Source of the DNA: Victivallaceae bacterium | GTDB lineage: Bacteria > Verrucomicrobiota > Lentisphaeria > Victivallales > Victivallaceae | Assembly (NCBI GenBank): GCA_028698975.1 | Contig: JAQVVK010000065.1 | Location: 1 to 10,700 of the forward strand | Direction: 5' to 3' | Length of the DNA: 10,700 bases | In this document: in pieces, positions 1 through 6,163 of the stretch | Numbering within the stretch: position 1 is the first letter of the stretch | Layout: every line of letters begins with the position of its first letter | The notes under the pieces: model-generated | Database searches by the model: none | Told to the model about the DNA's origin: nothing | What the model saw: the letters and a program-made list of their open reading frames with translations, nothing else | Made by a program: the position numbers and the translations under genes

Positions 1-572
1 GCCCCGACCGGCAAATCAAACAGCCGGCGTATTCGCGGCGGATCGCCCAGCTCGATCACCCACACCCCGGCCGCCCGCGCCGGCTTTGTCCGGGCGGAAG
101 TCACCGCCGCCAGTCGCCGGCCGTCGCCCAGAAACGCCGCCGCCAGCACGACTTCACGATCAAACGTAAACGCGTTGATGATCTTGCCGTTTAAGAGATT
201 GAGTATTACTATGCGGCTGGAGACCGCCGGGGCGCGGCCGATATAACTTACCAGCGCCAGCGCGCTTTCGTCGGGCGAGAGCGCGACGTCGGCCAGATCC
301 GCCGCCGGAGCCAACGCGCCCGGTTTCGGGGCGGGCGACCAGAGAATGCTTTTGCCGGAAAGGGCCAGCCGGCCAGCCGAAGTCCCGGCCGGAGTGTCGG
401 CCAAAAGATCGGAGTCGGGCGAATCGACCACCTGCAGTGCGCCGGTCTCCTCGATTTTGACTTCGACTTCGTCGGTGTCGAACTTGATGATCGGCGGAGG
501 CTCCGCCGTCACCGTCGCCGTTGTCCAGATCGTCGCGGCCAAACCGATAACGCCAACTCTTGTTATGCGCAT
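1..572 (-). CDS. Secreted beta-propeller-like (WD40-type repeat) protein, N-terminal 190 residues, cut by window edge
   Basis: The reading frame runs leftward from an ATG at 572-570 without a stop to the window edge, so only the N-terminal 190 codons are seen. Residues 1-23 form a Sec signal peptide: arginines at 2 and 5, a hydrophobic core, and a small-residue end reading VTA before EPPP. Export to the periplasm or cell surface is therefore likely. From about residue 88 there are two propeller-like units: LADVALSPDESALALV followed by a strand RIVILNLLNGKI, then AAAFLGDGRRLAAVTS followed by GVWVIELGDP. The SPDE / GDGR turns and the strand-turn-strand spacing are typical of WD40 or TolB-like propellers. 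I cannot assign a substrate or gene name. The ribosome binding site is weak (GGGG about 11 bases upstream of the ATG), but the signal peptide supports this start. It diverges from the histidine kinase gene at 636; shared control is possible but not shown. Confidence 0.72.
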   Translation of the reverse strand, partial: MRITRVGVIGLAATIWTTATVTAEPPPIIKFDTDEVEVKIEETGALQVVDSPDSDLLADTPAGTSAGRLALSGKSILWSPAPKPGALAPAADLADVALSPDESALALVSYIGRAPAVSSRIVILNLLNGKIINAFTFDREVVLAAAFLGDGRRLAAVTSARTKPARAAGVWVIELGDPPRIRRLFDLPVG

Positions 573-635
573 TTCTTGTGTTTCCCCGGATTTGTGCTAT
601 TTTACATATGTTACACCAAAAACGGGGATTTTGCA
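573..635. promoter_or_regulatory. Divergent intergenic region between the secreted propeller gene and the histidine kinase gene
   Basis: These 63 bases must hold the start signals of both diverging genes. On the plus strand TTGTGT (576-581) and TATTTT (598-603) are 16 bases apart and make a weak sigma70-like candidate for the kinase gene. On the minus strand TAAAAT (604-599) could be a -10 box, but I see no -35 partner at normal spacing. The kinase ribosome binding site is GGGGA at 624-628, 7 bases before the ATG at 636. That choice rules out an in-frame TTG start at 576, which has no such site. The promoter calls are tentative; the ribosome binding site is clear. Confidence 0.35.
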
Positions 636-1790
636 ATGGCCGACCGGAAAAATTTTCTTGACCGTTTCAGCGAAAAGATCGAAGACCTCGACGTCAACAG
701 CCGTCAGGCGTATATTTTGCGTCTGGTGCGCGAACGCGGGTTTTTCGAAACCGTGTTCAATGCGCTTGACGAAGGCATCATGGTGATCGACCGGCGTCTG
801 CGCATCCGCTACTTTAACCGGGCGGCGCACGATCTGCTCGCCCTGCCGGACGATTTGGAGGATATCCGAGTCTCGCAGCTGCTTCAGGGGGTGGATTGGC
901 GGCGCATTCTGCGCGAGGACGAGCAGGAGTGGACGCGGGTGGCCCGGCAGGAGGTGGAGATCCTCTATCCGTCGCGCCGCTACATACAGTTTTATATTGC
1001 GCCCTATCCGGAAGACACCGGTCTGGCCGCCGTCATCCTGCGCGACGTCACCGACAGCCGCACCAGCACCATGGACGAACTTGAACGCGAAACCGTCAAG
1101 GCGGTCTCCATGCTGGCCGCCGGCGTCGCCCATGAGATCGGCAACCCGCTCAACAGTCTTTATTTGAATTTGCAGCTCTTGGAGCGCGCCGCCGCCTCCG
1201 CCACGCTCGACGACCCCGAAAATGCCGAAATGATCCGCATCTGCAAAAGCGAAGTGGAGCGGCTCGACAGCATCATTCACGGATTTCTTACCGCCATTCG
1301 GCCTGGGAAGCCCAAGTTTGAACAGGTCGACGTGCGCGAACTCGTGGTCGAAGTGCTCAATTTCATGCGCCCGGAAATCGAGGCGCGCCAAGTGGCGGTC
1401 AAGTGCGACTGGGGCGCGGTCGCCGGCCCTCCGGTGCGCGGCGACGCCGGTCAGATCAAGCAGGCCTGCTACAACATCATACGAAACGCGGTGCAGGCGA
1501 TGCCCAACGGCGGCGAGCTGGTGATCTCCGGCTATGCCGATCCCGAATTCTTTCATTTGGAATTTCTGGATTCCGGCCGCGGCATGACTTCCGAGCAGAT
1601 GAGCGCGATGTTCACCGCGTTCAAGACCAACCGCGCCGGGGGCAACGGTATCGGCACCATGATCGTCGAACGCATCTGCCGTGAACACGGAGCCGAATTC
1701 GGTCTGGAATCGGTCGAGGGCAAGGGCACGCTGTTTTATATCAAGTTCCCGCTCGGCGGCAAGCGGCTTCGCATGCTGCCGGGGTCATAA
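636..1790 (+). CDS. Cytosolic PAS-domain sensor histidine kinase (orphan, NtrB/AtoS-like architecture)
   Basis: A protein of 384 residues that should autophosphorylate on a histidine and pass the phosphate to a response regulator. A PAS sensor domain spans about residues 36-140, ending in the characteristic RDVTD. The dimerisation/phosphoacceptor domain follows, with its H-box HEIGNPLNSL at 166-175 (His166 is the predicted phosphosite, Glu167 the acid next to it). The HATPase_c domain shows an N-box NIIRNAVQAM (280-289), a G1 box DSGRGM (312-317) and a glycine-rich G2 box GGNGIGTMI (335-343). No transmembrane segment or signal peptide is visible, so it probably senses a cytoplasmic cue or partner. 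The ATG at 636 follows GGGGA by 7 bases. No response regulator is encoded in the window, so it is an orphan here and its partner and signal are unknown. Its stop lies 5 bases from the stop of the converging ftsQ-like gene. Confidence 0.93.
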   Translation: MADRKNFLDRFSEKIEDLDVNSRQAYILRLVRERGFFETVFNALDEGIMVIDRRLRIRYFNRAAHDLLALPDDLEDIRVSQLLQGVDWRRILREDEQEWTRVARQEVEILYPSRRYIQFYIAPYPEDTGLAAVILRDVTDSRTSTMDELERETVKAVSMLAAGVAHEIGNPLNSLYLNLQLLERAAASATLDDPENAEMIRICKSEVERLDSIIHGFLTAIRPGKPKFEQVDVRELVVEVLNFMRPEIEARQVAVKCDWGAVAGPPVRGDAGQIKQACYNIIRNAVQAMPNGGELVISGYADPEFFHLEFLDSGRGMTSEQMSAMFTAFKTNRAGGNGIGTMIVERICREHGAEFGLESVEGKGTLFYIKFPLGGKRLRMLPGS

Positions 1791-1795
1791 GCCGG

Positions 1796-2623
1796 TCAGG
1801 GCCGCAAGTAAACGTTGCCGCCGTCAAACGACAGATCAAACGTCACCGCCGCGTTGCCGCGCTGCTCGGCACTGATGATCGCGCTCTGCAGCGCGCTCAA
1901 AAGAAAGCTGTAATTGCGGGTGCGGGTCGGAAATATCACCTTGCGCGCCCGGCCGTGCCGGTAGCGGGCGTAAAACACCAGTTTGTCCTTTTGCCCGACA
2001 TTGAGCGCGACCAGCTCCAGGTCGGGGTAGCTCGTCGCGGTCAGCATCACCAGCGTCATGGCTCCGGCCAGTTCGTTGAGCTGGCGGCCCGGCGTCGGCA
2101 TGCGCTCGGCAAGCCCCATTATCACCGGCAGCTGCATGTCGCGCACCGCGCACATCGACTCCAGCCTCGGAAACACCACCAGTTTCTCGTCGGCCACCCA
2201 CGGCGAACGCGGATTGAAAAGAGCCACCCGGGGAATGCGCTCGATCACGCGTATTTGAAGCGTGTCCGGCAAAACCCGCATGACCTCGCAGTTTTCGACG
2301 CATGGTATGGTCATGGCGTTTTCGCGTATTTGACGCGGACTGGTCTCAAAGAGATTGTCGCCGATGGCCACCCCGGTGCGCCGCGCCAGCAGAGCCGCCT
2401 TGTCGGAGAAGAACCCCGAACTTTGCACCGCCACGTCACGAATGGTCAATCGCGGATTTTTGGTGAACAGCCAGCCGCGGCAGAGCCAGAGCAATACAAA
2501 CGCCCCGGCCAGCACCGCGATGAGCACGGCCAGAGCCACGCCGATCCGCACCAATTTGCTTTCGACCGAACGGGTCTTGGCGAGATTTCGCACCGGTGGA
2601 TTTTTTTTGCCCGCGACTGCCAT
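1796..2623 (-). CDS. ftsQ: FtsQ/DivIB-type cell division protein
   Basis: 275 residues, the usual size for FtsQ. Residues 1-25 are a basic cytoplasmic tail rich in Lys and Arg. Residues about 26-49 are one hydrophobic membrane helix (VRIGVALAVLIAVLAGAFVL). A POTRA domain follows at about 57-130: RLTIRDVAVQSSGFFS, then a helix, the GDNLFE turn, and a strand ending in LQIRVIERIPRVAL. The rest is the periplasmic FtsQ-type domain, including LPVIMGL (165-171) and a last strand at the C-terminus. FtsQ bridges early and late divisome proteins and contacts FtsB/FtsL in the periplasm. An upstream in-frame ATG at 2698 would overlap metY by 56 bases; I chose the ATG at 2623 because it starts just after metY and has AAGGA upstream. 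Codons 6-8 contain a run of eight A. It is probably co-transcribed with metY (19-base gap). I see no dcw-cluster neighbours (murC, ddl, ftsA, ftsZ). Another POTRA-bearing membrane protein is possible but less likely. Confidence 0.82.
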   Translation of the reverse strand: MAVAGKKNPPVRNLAKTRSVESKLVRIGVALAVLIAVLAGAFVLLWLCRGWLFTKNPRLTIRDVAVQSSGFFSDKAALLARRTGVAIGDNLFETSPRQIRENAMTIPCVENCEVMRVLPDTLQIRVIERIPRVALFNPRSPWVADEKLVVFPRLESMCAVRDMQLPVIMGLAERMPTPGRQLNELAGAMTLVMLTATSYPDLELVALNVGQKDKLVFYARYRHGRARKVIFPTRTRNYSFLLSALQSAIISAEQRGNAAVTFDLSFDGGNVYLRP

Positions 2624-2642
2624 CTTGATCTCTATCCTTGGT

Positions 2643-3920
2643 TTATGCCTTGGCAAGAGCCTGATCGAAATCACTGATGATGTCATCAATGTTTTCAATG
2701 CCGACCGAAACTCTTATCATATCGGGAGAAACCCCCGCCGCCGCCAGTTCGGCGTCGGAGAGCTGGCGGTGCGTCATGCTGGCCGGATGCAGCACCCCGG
2801 TGCGCACGTCGGCCACATGCACGACAATGGCCGCCAGTTTGAGCGAGTTCATCACGATTTCGCCGGCCGGTTTGCCGCCCTTGACGCCAAAGCAGAGCAC
2901 GCCCGATGCGCCGTTGGGCAGATATTTCTGCGCCAGCGCGTACTGGGTGCTTGATTTCAGCCCGGGGTAGTTGACCCAGCCGACCTTGGGGTGTTGCTCA
3001 AGGTGTTTGGCCAGAGCGAGGGCGTTGGAGCTGTGACGCTCCATGCGAAGATGCAGCGTTTCCAGACCGACGTTGGAGAGAAACGCGTTGAACGGAGCCA
3101 TCCCGTTGCCGAGATCGCGCACATACTGCACCCGCATTTTTACCGAATAGGGAGCCGCCGGGAAGTTCTTGGTGTAAACCAGACCGTGATAGGATTCGTC
3201 CGGCTCGCAGAGGCCGGGGAATTTGCCGTTGTTCCAGTCGAAACCGCCCTTTTCGATCACCACGCCGCCCACGCAAAGAGCGTGGCCGTCGGTGTATTTG
3301 GTGGTCGAATGAGTCACGATGTCGGCCCCGAAATCAAAGGGGCGGCAGAGATAGGCCGTCGGAAAGGTATTGTCTACGATGAGCGGCACGCCGGCTTCGT
3401 GGGCCAGCCGGGCAAAACGCTCCACATCCAGTACGATCAACGCCGGATTGGCCAGCATTTCGGCGAACAGAGCTTTGGAGTTGGGACGGAAAGCCCGGCG
3501 CACCGCGTCGTCATCGGCGTCGGGCGAAATAAAAGTCACTTCAATGCCGAATTTTTTCAAGGTGTTGGTAAAAAGCGACACCGTGCCGCCGTAAAGACTT
3601 GACACCGCCACAAAATGATCGCCGGCCGATGCGATGTTCATCACCGACATCATCGACGCGGCCTGCCCCGCGCTGACGGCGACCGCGGCGACACCGCCCT
3701 CGAGGGAAGCCATCTTTTTTTCGAAGGCGTCCACCGTCGGATTGGCCAGCCGGGTGTAGAAGAAGCCGTCGCGCTTGAGGTCGAAAAGATCGGCCACGCT
3801 CTGGGCGTCGTCATACTTGTAGGTGGTGCTTTGGTAGAGGGGCAGTACGCGGGGGCCGCCGTTTTCGGGTTCATAGCCGGCCTGTACTGCGCGGGTTTCG
3901 ATCTTCCAGTCCTTGTTCAT
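2643..3920 (-). CDS. metY: O-acetylhomoserine sulfhydrylase (O-acetylhomoserine aminocarboxypropyltransferase)
   Basis: 425 residues, the normal length for MetY. It is a PLP enzyme of the Cys/Met metabolism family (fold type I). MetY makes homocysteine from O-acetylhomoserine and sulfide, a direct-sulfhydrylation step of methionine synthesis in the cytosol. The N-terminus carries the substrate region PLYQSTTYKY (27-36) and YTRLANPTVDAFEKKMASLEGG (within 55-76). SAGQAA at 83-88 is the PLP phosphate loop, VDNTF at 182-186 holds the Asp that contacts the PLP ring nitrogen, and STTKY at 205-209 contains the Schiff-base Lys208. The C-terminal block DVRTGVLHPASMTHRQL (371-387) and RVSVGIE are family signatures. 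The ATG at 3920 has AGGAAG 7 bases upstream; an in-frame ATG further upstream at 3986 lies before the promoter and lacks this site. The 425-residue length and N-terminal style favour MetY over cystathionine gamma-synthase or -lyase, but sequence alone cannot exclude a related sulfur lyase. Confidence 0.92.
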   Translation of the reverse strand: MNKDWKIETRAVQAGYEPENGGPRVLPLYQSTTYKYDDAQSVADLFDLKRDGFFYTRLANPTVDAFEKKMASLEGGVAAVAVSAGQAASMMSVMNIASAGDHFVAVSSLYGGTVSLFTNTLKKFGIEVTFISPDADDDAVRRAFRPNSKALFAEMLANPALIVLDVERFARLAHEAGVPLIVDNTFPTAYLCRPFDFGADIVTHSTTKYTDGHALCVGGVVIEKGGFDWNNGKFPGLCEPDESYHGLVYTKNFPAAPYSVKMRVQYVRDLGNGMAPFNAFLSNVGLETLHLRMERHSSNALALAKHLEQHPKVGWVNYPGLKSSTQYALAQKYLPNGASGVLCFGVKGGKPAGEIVMNSLKLAAIVVHVADVRTGVLHPASMTHRQLSDAELAAAGVSPDMIRVSVGIENIDDIISDFDQALAKA

Positions 3921-3927
3921 TATAAAA

Positions 3928-3933
3928 CTTCCT
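3928..3933 (-). promoter_or_regulatory. Ribosome binding site of metY
   Basis: Reading leftward, AGGAAG lies 7 bases before the ATG at 3920. This strong site fixes the metY start there instead of at the in-frame ATG at 3986. Confidence 0.8.
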
Positions 3934-3958
3934 GCCGTTTTTGTTTTGCTTATTGAGG

Positions 3959-3986
3959 AATATACAACAAAGCCCCGCTTTTTCAA
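3959..3986 (-). promoter_or_regulatory. Sigma70-type promoter of metY-ftsQ
   Basis: On the minus strand the -35 box is TTGAAA (3986-3981, five of six consensus bases) and the -10 box is TATATT (3964-3959, five of six), with a 16-base spacer. Transcription would begin near 3952, giving a leader of about 30 bases that holds the AGGAAG site. This leader is too short for a SAM or other methionine riboswitch. The spacer contains the inverted repeat AAAGC-CCC-GCTTT (3969-3981), a possible operator. Confidence 0.65.
3969..3981. repeat. Short inverted repeat in the metY promoter spacer
   Basis: AAAGC CCC GCTTT is a perfect 5-base inverted repeat with a 3-base centre, lying between the -10 and -35 boxes of the metY promoter. 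A dimeric repressor bound here would block RNA polymerase. In the plus direction it is followed by two more T, so it also looks like a tiny terminator hairpin, but the 5-base stem is too weak for that. A role is inferred from position only. Confidence 0.35.
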
Positions 3987-3995
3987 GGCGAAAAT

Positions 3996-4024
3996 TTGAA
4001 TTATCGTGCAATCAGATGTATATT
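3996..4024 (+). promoter_or_regulatory. Sigma70-type promoter of the ptsH-ptsI-ndt-glmS-waaA-thiC operon
   Basis: The -35 box TTGAAT (3996-4001) and the -10 box TATATT (4019-4024) are separated by the optimal 17 bases. Transcription would start near 4031, about 33 bases before the ptsH ATG. It is the only clear promoter I see ahead of the six closely packed rightward genes. Confidence 0.68.
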
Positions 4025-4050
4025 AAACCAATAGTTTTCATTGAGCCAAA

Positions 4051-4057
4051 AGGGGAG
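4051..4057 (+). promoter_or_regulatory. Ribosome binding site of ptsH
   Basis: AGGGGAG ends 6 bases before the ATG at 4064. It decides the ptsH start: a longer in-frame reading from 3941 would run through the promoter and add 41 residues with no HPr similarity. Confidence 0.8.
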
Positions 4058-4063
4058 CTCTTC

Positions 4064-4372
4064 ATGGACGCGGTTGCGGACGGCGAAAAATGCGAATGTA
4101 CCGTGGAGGTGCTCAGTCATATGGGGTTGCACGCCCGACCGGCCGCGGTGCTGGCCAGAATGGCCTCCGGTTACAACGCGCAGTTGTCGCTGAGCAAAGC
4201 CGACGGATCGGGAGACGCTCCGGATTGCCGCAGTATTCTGTCGCTGCTGATGCTGGCGGCGGGCAAGGGAGTCAAACTTCATCTTTCGGCGACCGGGCCG
4301 GAAGCCGCGCGCGCCGCTTCGGAAGTGGCCGCTTATTTTGCTTCGTCTTTCGGTGACGAAGAAAACATGTAA
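4064..4372 (+). CDS. ptsH: HPr-family phosphocarrier protein of the PTS
   Basis: 102 residues. HPr takes phosphate from enzyme I and passes it to sugar-specific EIIA proteins or regulatory targets. The active-site motif GLHARPA is at 21-27, with His23 the phosphorylated residue. A second conserved site, RSILSLLML (56-64), places Ser57 where HPr proteins controlled by HPr kinase/phosphorylase carry their regulatory serine (Ser46 in Bacillus). The two sites are 34 residues apart, not the usual 31, because of a small insertion around GSGDAPDC. An N-terminal extension with Cys10 and Cys12 and an acidic tail make it longer than the typical 85-90 residues. It is the first gene of the operon, 12 bases before ptsI. 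No EII permease is seen nearby, so a regulatory role (NPr-like) is as likely as sugar transport. Confidence 0.92.
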   Translation: MDAVADGEKCECTVEVLSHMGLHARPAAVLARMASGYNAQLSLSKADGSGDAPDCRSILSLLMLAAGKGVKLHLSATGPEAARAASEVAAYFASSFGDEENM

Positions 4373-4384
4373 AGGTCAGTAGCT

Positions 4385-6154
4385 ATGTATCCCTCGCAAA
4401 CCATACAGGCCATGGCGGTTTCGCCGGGCATCGCGATCGGCCGGGTAATGCGCATGCGCTCGGGCAGCCGGCTTCAGGAGCCGGAGTCCGTGCATATTGA
4501 CGAATCCGAGGTCGAGGCCGAGATCAAACGCTACGACGCCGCGCTGGACGTCACCCGTCAGCAGCTCAAAGAGTTGCGCAGCGAGGTCAAAGACAAGCTC
4601 CATTCCGCCGAAGCCGACATATTCGACGCCCATCTGCTGCTGGTTGACGATCACGCGCTCCGCAGCGAGGTGGAGGCCGGCATCCGGGGGCGTCGCGAAT
4701 CGGCCGAGAGCGCGCTTTATGCCGCGGTCGAGAAGTTCGGCGCCGTGTTCAAGACCATGAAGGACGAGTATTTACGCGAACGCGCCGCCGACATCGACGA
4801 CGTGGCGTCGCGAATTTTTGACAACCTCGCCGACATTGTGCGCGGCGACATCGATCTGGACGGCCGCCGGGTCATCATCGCCCGCGATCTGTCGCCGTCG
4901 GAGACCGCCCGGCTCGACAGCAAAAAGGTGCTGGGGTTCGCGGTGGTCACCGGCAGTGCCACCAGTCACACCGCGATCCTGGCCAGGTCGATGCAGCTGC
5001 CCGCTCTGGTCGGGCTGCCGCCCGAGCTGCCGGATCAGCTTACCGCGGGCGACAAGGTGATCGTTGACGGTTATTCGGGCAAGCTCATCGTCAACCCGGA
5101 TTCCCGCACCGAGGAGGCCTACCGGCTGCGGGCGGAGCAGGCCGACAAACTTTACGGCGAACTCCAGCGCGAAAAAAATCTGCGCCCGGAAACCACCGAC
5201 GGATTCATGGTGCAGTTGGCCGCCAATCTGGAATCGGTCGAGCAAGCCGCCGAGGCGCGTTCCTCCGGGGCCTGCGGGGTGGGTTTGTTCCGGACGGAAT
5301 ATCTTTTCATGAACCGCGAGGATTTTCCCGACGAGGAGGAGCAGTTTGAGGTCTATAAGCAGCTGCTTGTCGCCAATGAGGATGATCCGGTCACGGTTCG
5401 CACGCTCGATGTGGGCGGCGACAAGCTGAATTCAACGGTTTACCGCTCGACCGAGCGCAATCCGTTTCTGGGGCTGCGGGGCATTCGTCTGTGTCTGCAC
5501 GAGCGGCCCGACATCTTTCGCACCCAGTTGCGCGCATTGCTGCGCGCCGGGGTGTTCGGCAATCTCCGGGTGATGCTGCCGATGATAAGCAGCGTGCGGG
5601 AGGTGGTCGAGGTGCGCCGCATTGTGGCCGAACTTCAGGAGGAGTTGCGCGTCGAAGGGCGTGAATTTGTACCGCATCTTTCGCTCGGTATAATGGTGGA
5701 GACTCCGGCGGCGGCGGTGATCGCCCACAAATTTGCGCCGCTGGTCGATTTCTTCAGTCTCGGCACCAACGATCTGGTGCAGTACACCATGGCGATCGAC
5801 CGGGGCAACGAGCGGGTGGCGTACTTGTACCGGCTGTCGCACCCGGCTATATTGGAGCTGATCCGCCGCACGGTCGAGGCGGCCCGCGCCAACAACATCT
5901 GGGTCGGGGTTTGCGGTCAAATGGCCTCCGATCCATTTATGATACCGTTGCTGGTGGGGCTGGGGGTGCATGAGTTGAGCATGGCGCCCGGCGCGGTGGC
6001 GGTGGTGCGCCGGGTGGTGCGCAGTATATCCATGTACGAGGCGGAAAGGGCGGCGGATGCCGCGCTTGACTGCTCCAACGCCAGCGATGCGCTGGCAATT
6101 TCGTCGGAACTTCTCAAGCAGAAAGCACCCGAACTCACCGGGATGCGTCAATAG
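4385..6154 (+). CDS. ptsI: Phosphoenolpyruvate-protein phosphotransferase (PTS enzyme I)
   Basis: 589 residues, close to the 570-580 of classical enzyme I. It transfers phosphate from phosphoenolpyruvate to its own histidine and then to HPr. The N-terminal HPr-binding helical domain covers about residues 7-145. The swivelling phosphohistidine domain carries GSATSHTAILA (190-200), with active His195. The PEP-binding TIM barrel runs from about 270 to 555 and shows GLFRTEYLFM (300-309), TLDVGGDK (340-347), NPFLGLRGIR (359-368), MVETPAA (437-443), LGTNDLVQYT (459-468) and the catalytic Cys510 in VGVCGQMASDP. No N-terminal GAF domain is present, so this is PtsI and not the PtsP type of the nitrogen PTS. 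It starts at the ATG at 4385, behind AAAGGTC. It sits 12 bases after ptsH and 9 bases before the next gene, so it is part of the same transcript. Confidence 0.97.
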   Translation: MYPSQTIQAMAVSPGIAIGRVMRMRSGSRLQEPESVHIDESEVEAEIKRYDAALDVTRQQLKELRSEVKDKLHSAEADIFDAHLLLVDDHALRSEVEAGIRGRRESAESALYAAVEKFGAVFKTMKDEYLRERAADIDDVASRIFDNLADIVRGDIDLDGRRVIIARDLSPSETARLDSKKVLGFAVVTGSATSHTAILARSMQLPALVGLPPELPDQLTAGDKVIVDGYSGKLIVNPDSRTEEAYRLRAEQADKLYGELQREKNLRPETTDGFMVQLAANLESVEQAAEARSSGACGVGLFRTEYLFMNREDFPDEEEQFEVYKQLLVANEDDPVTVRTLDVGGDKLNSTVYRSTERNPFLGLRGIRLCLHERPDIFRTQLRALLRAGVFGNLRVMLPMISSVREVVEVRRIVAELQEELRVEGREFVPHLSLGIMVETPAAAVIAHKFAPLVDFFSLGTNDLVQYTMAIDRGNERVAYLYRLSHPAILELIRRTVEAARANNIWVGVCGQMASDPFMIPLLVGLGVHELSMAPGAVAVVRRVVRSISMYEAERAADAALDCSNASDALAISSELLKQKAPELTGMRQ

Positions 6155-6157
6155 GAA
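6153..6157 (+). promoter_or_regulatory. Ribosome binding site deciding the start of the deoxyribosyltransferase-like gene
   Basis: AGGAA overlaps the ptsI stop codon and lies 6 bases before the ATG at 6164. An in-frame ATG at 6158 touches the AGGAA directly and cannot use it, so 6164 is the better start. Confidence 0.7.
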
Positions 6158-6163
6158 ATGAAT

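Noticed and set aside
160..636. Minus-strand open frame of 158 codons at the left end
   Set aside because: The neighbouring minus frame starting at 572 has a signal peptide and propeller repeats; this frame is Arg/Gly-rich and would run through the intergenic region and the kinase start.
597..1688. Long minus-strand open frame of 363 codons opposite the histidine kinase gene
   Set aside because: It mirrors a well-conserved kinase with all its motifs; its product is rich in His, Asp and Arg with no recognisable domain, as expected of a GC-rich antisense shadow.
1757..1785. Weak hairpin (CGGCA...TGCCG) near the end of the histidine kinase gene as a terminator
   Set aside because: The stem is short with an unequal internal loop and no T-run follows, so it does not meet terminator criteria.
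3921..3958. SAM or other methionine riboswitch ahead of metY
   Set aside because: The predicted leader is only about 30 bases and shows no structured aptamer.
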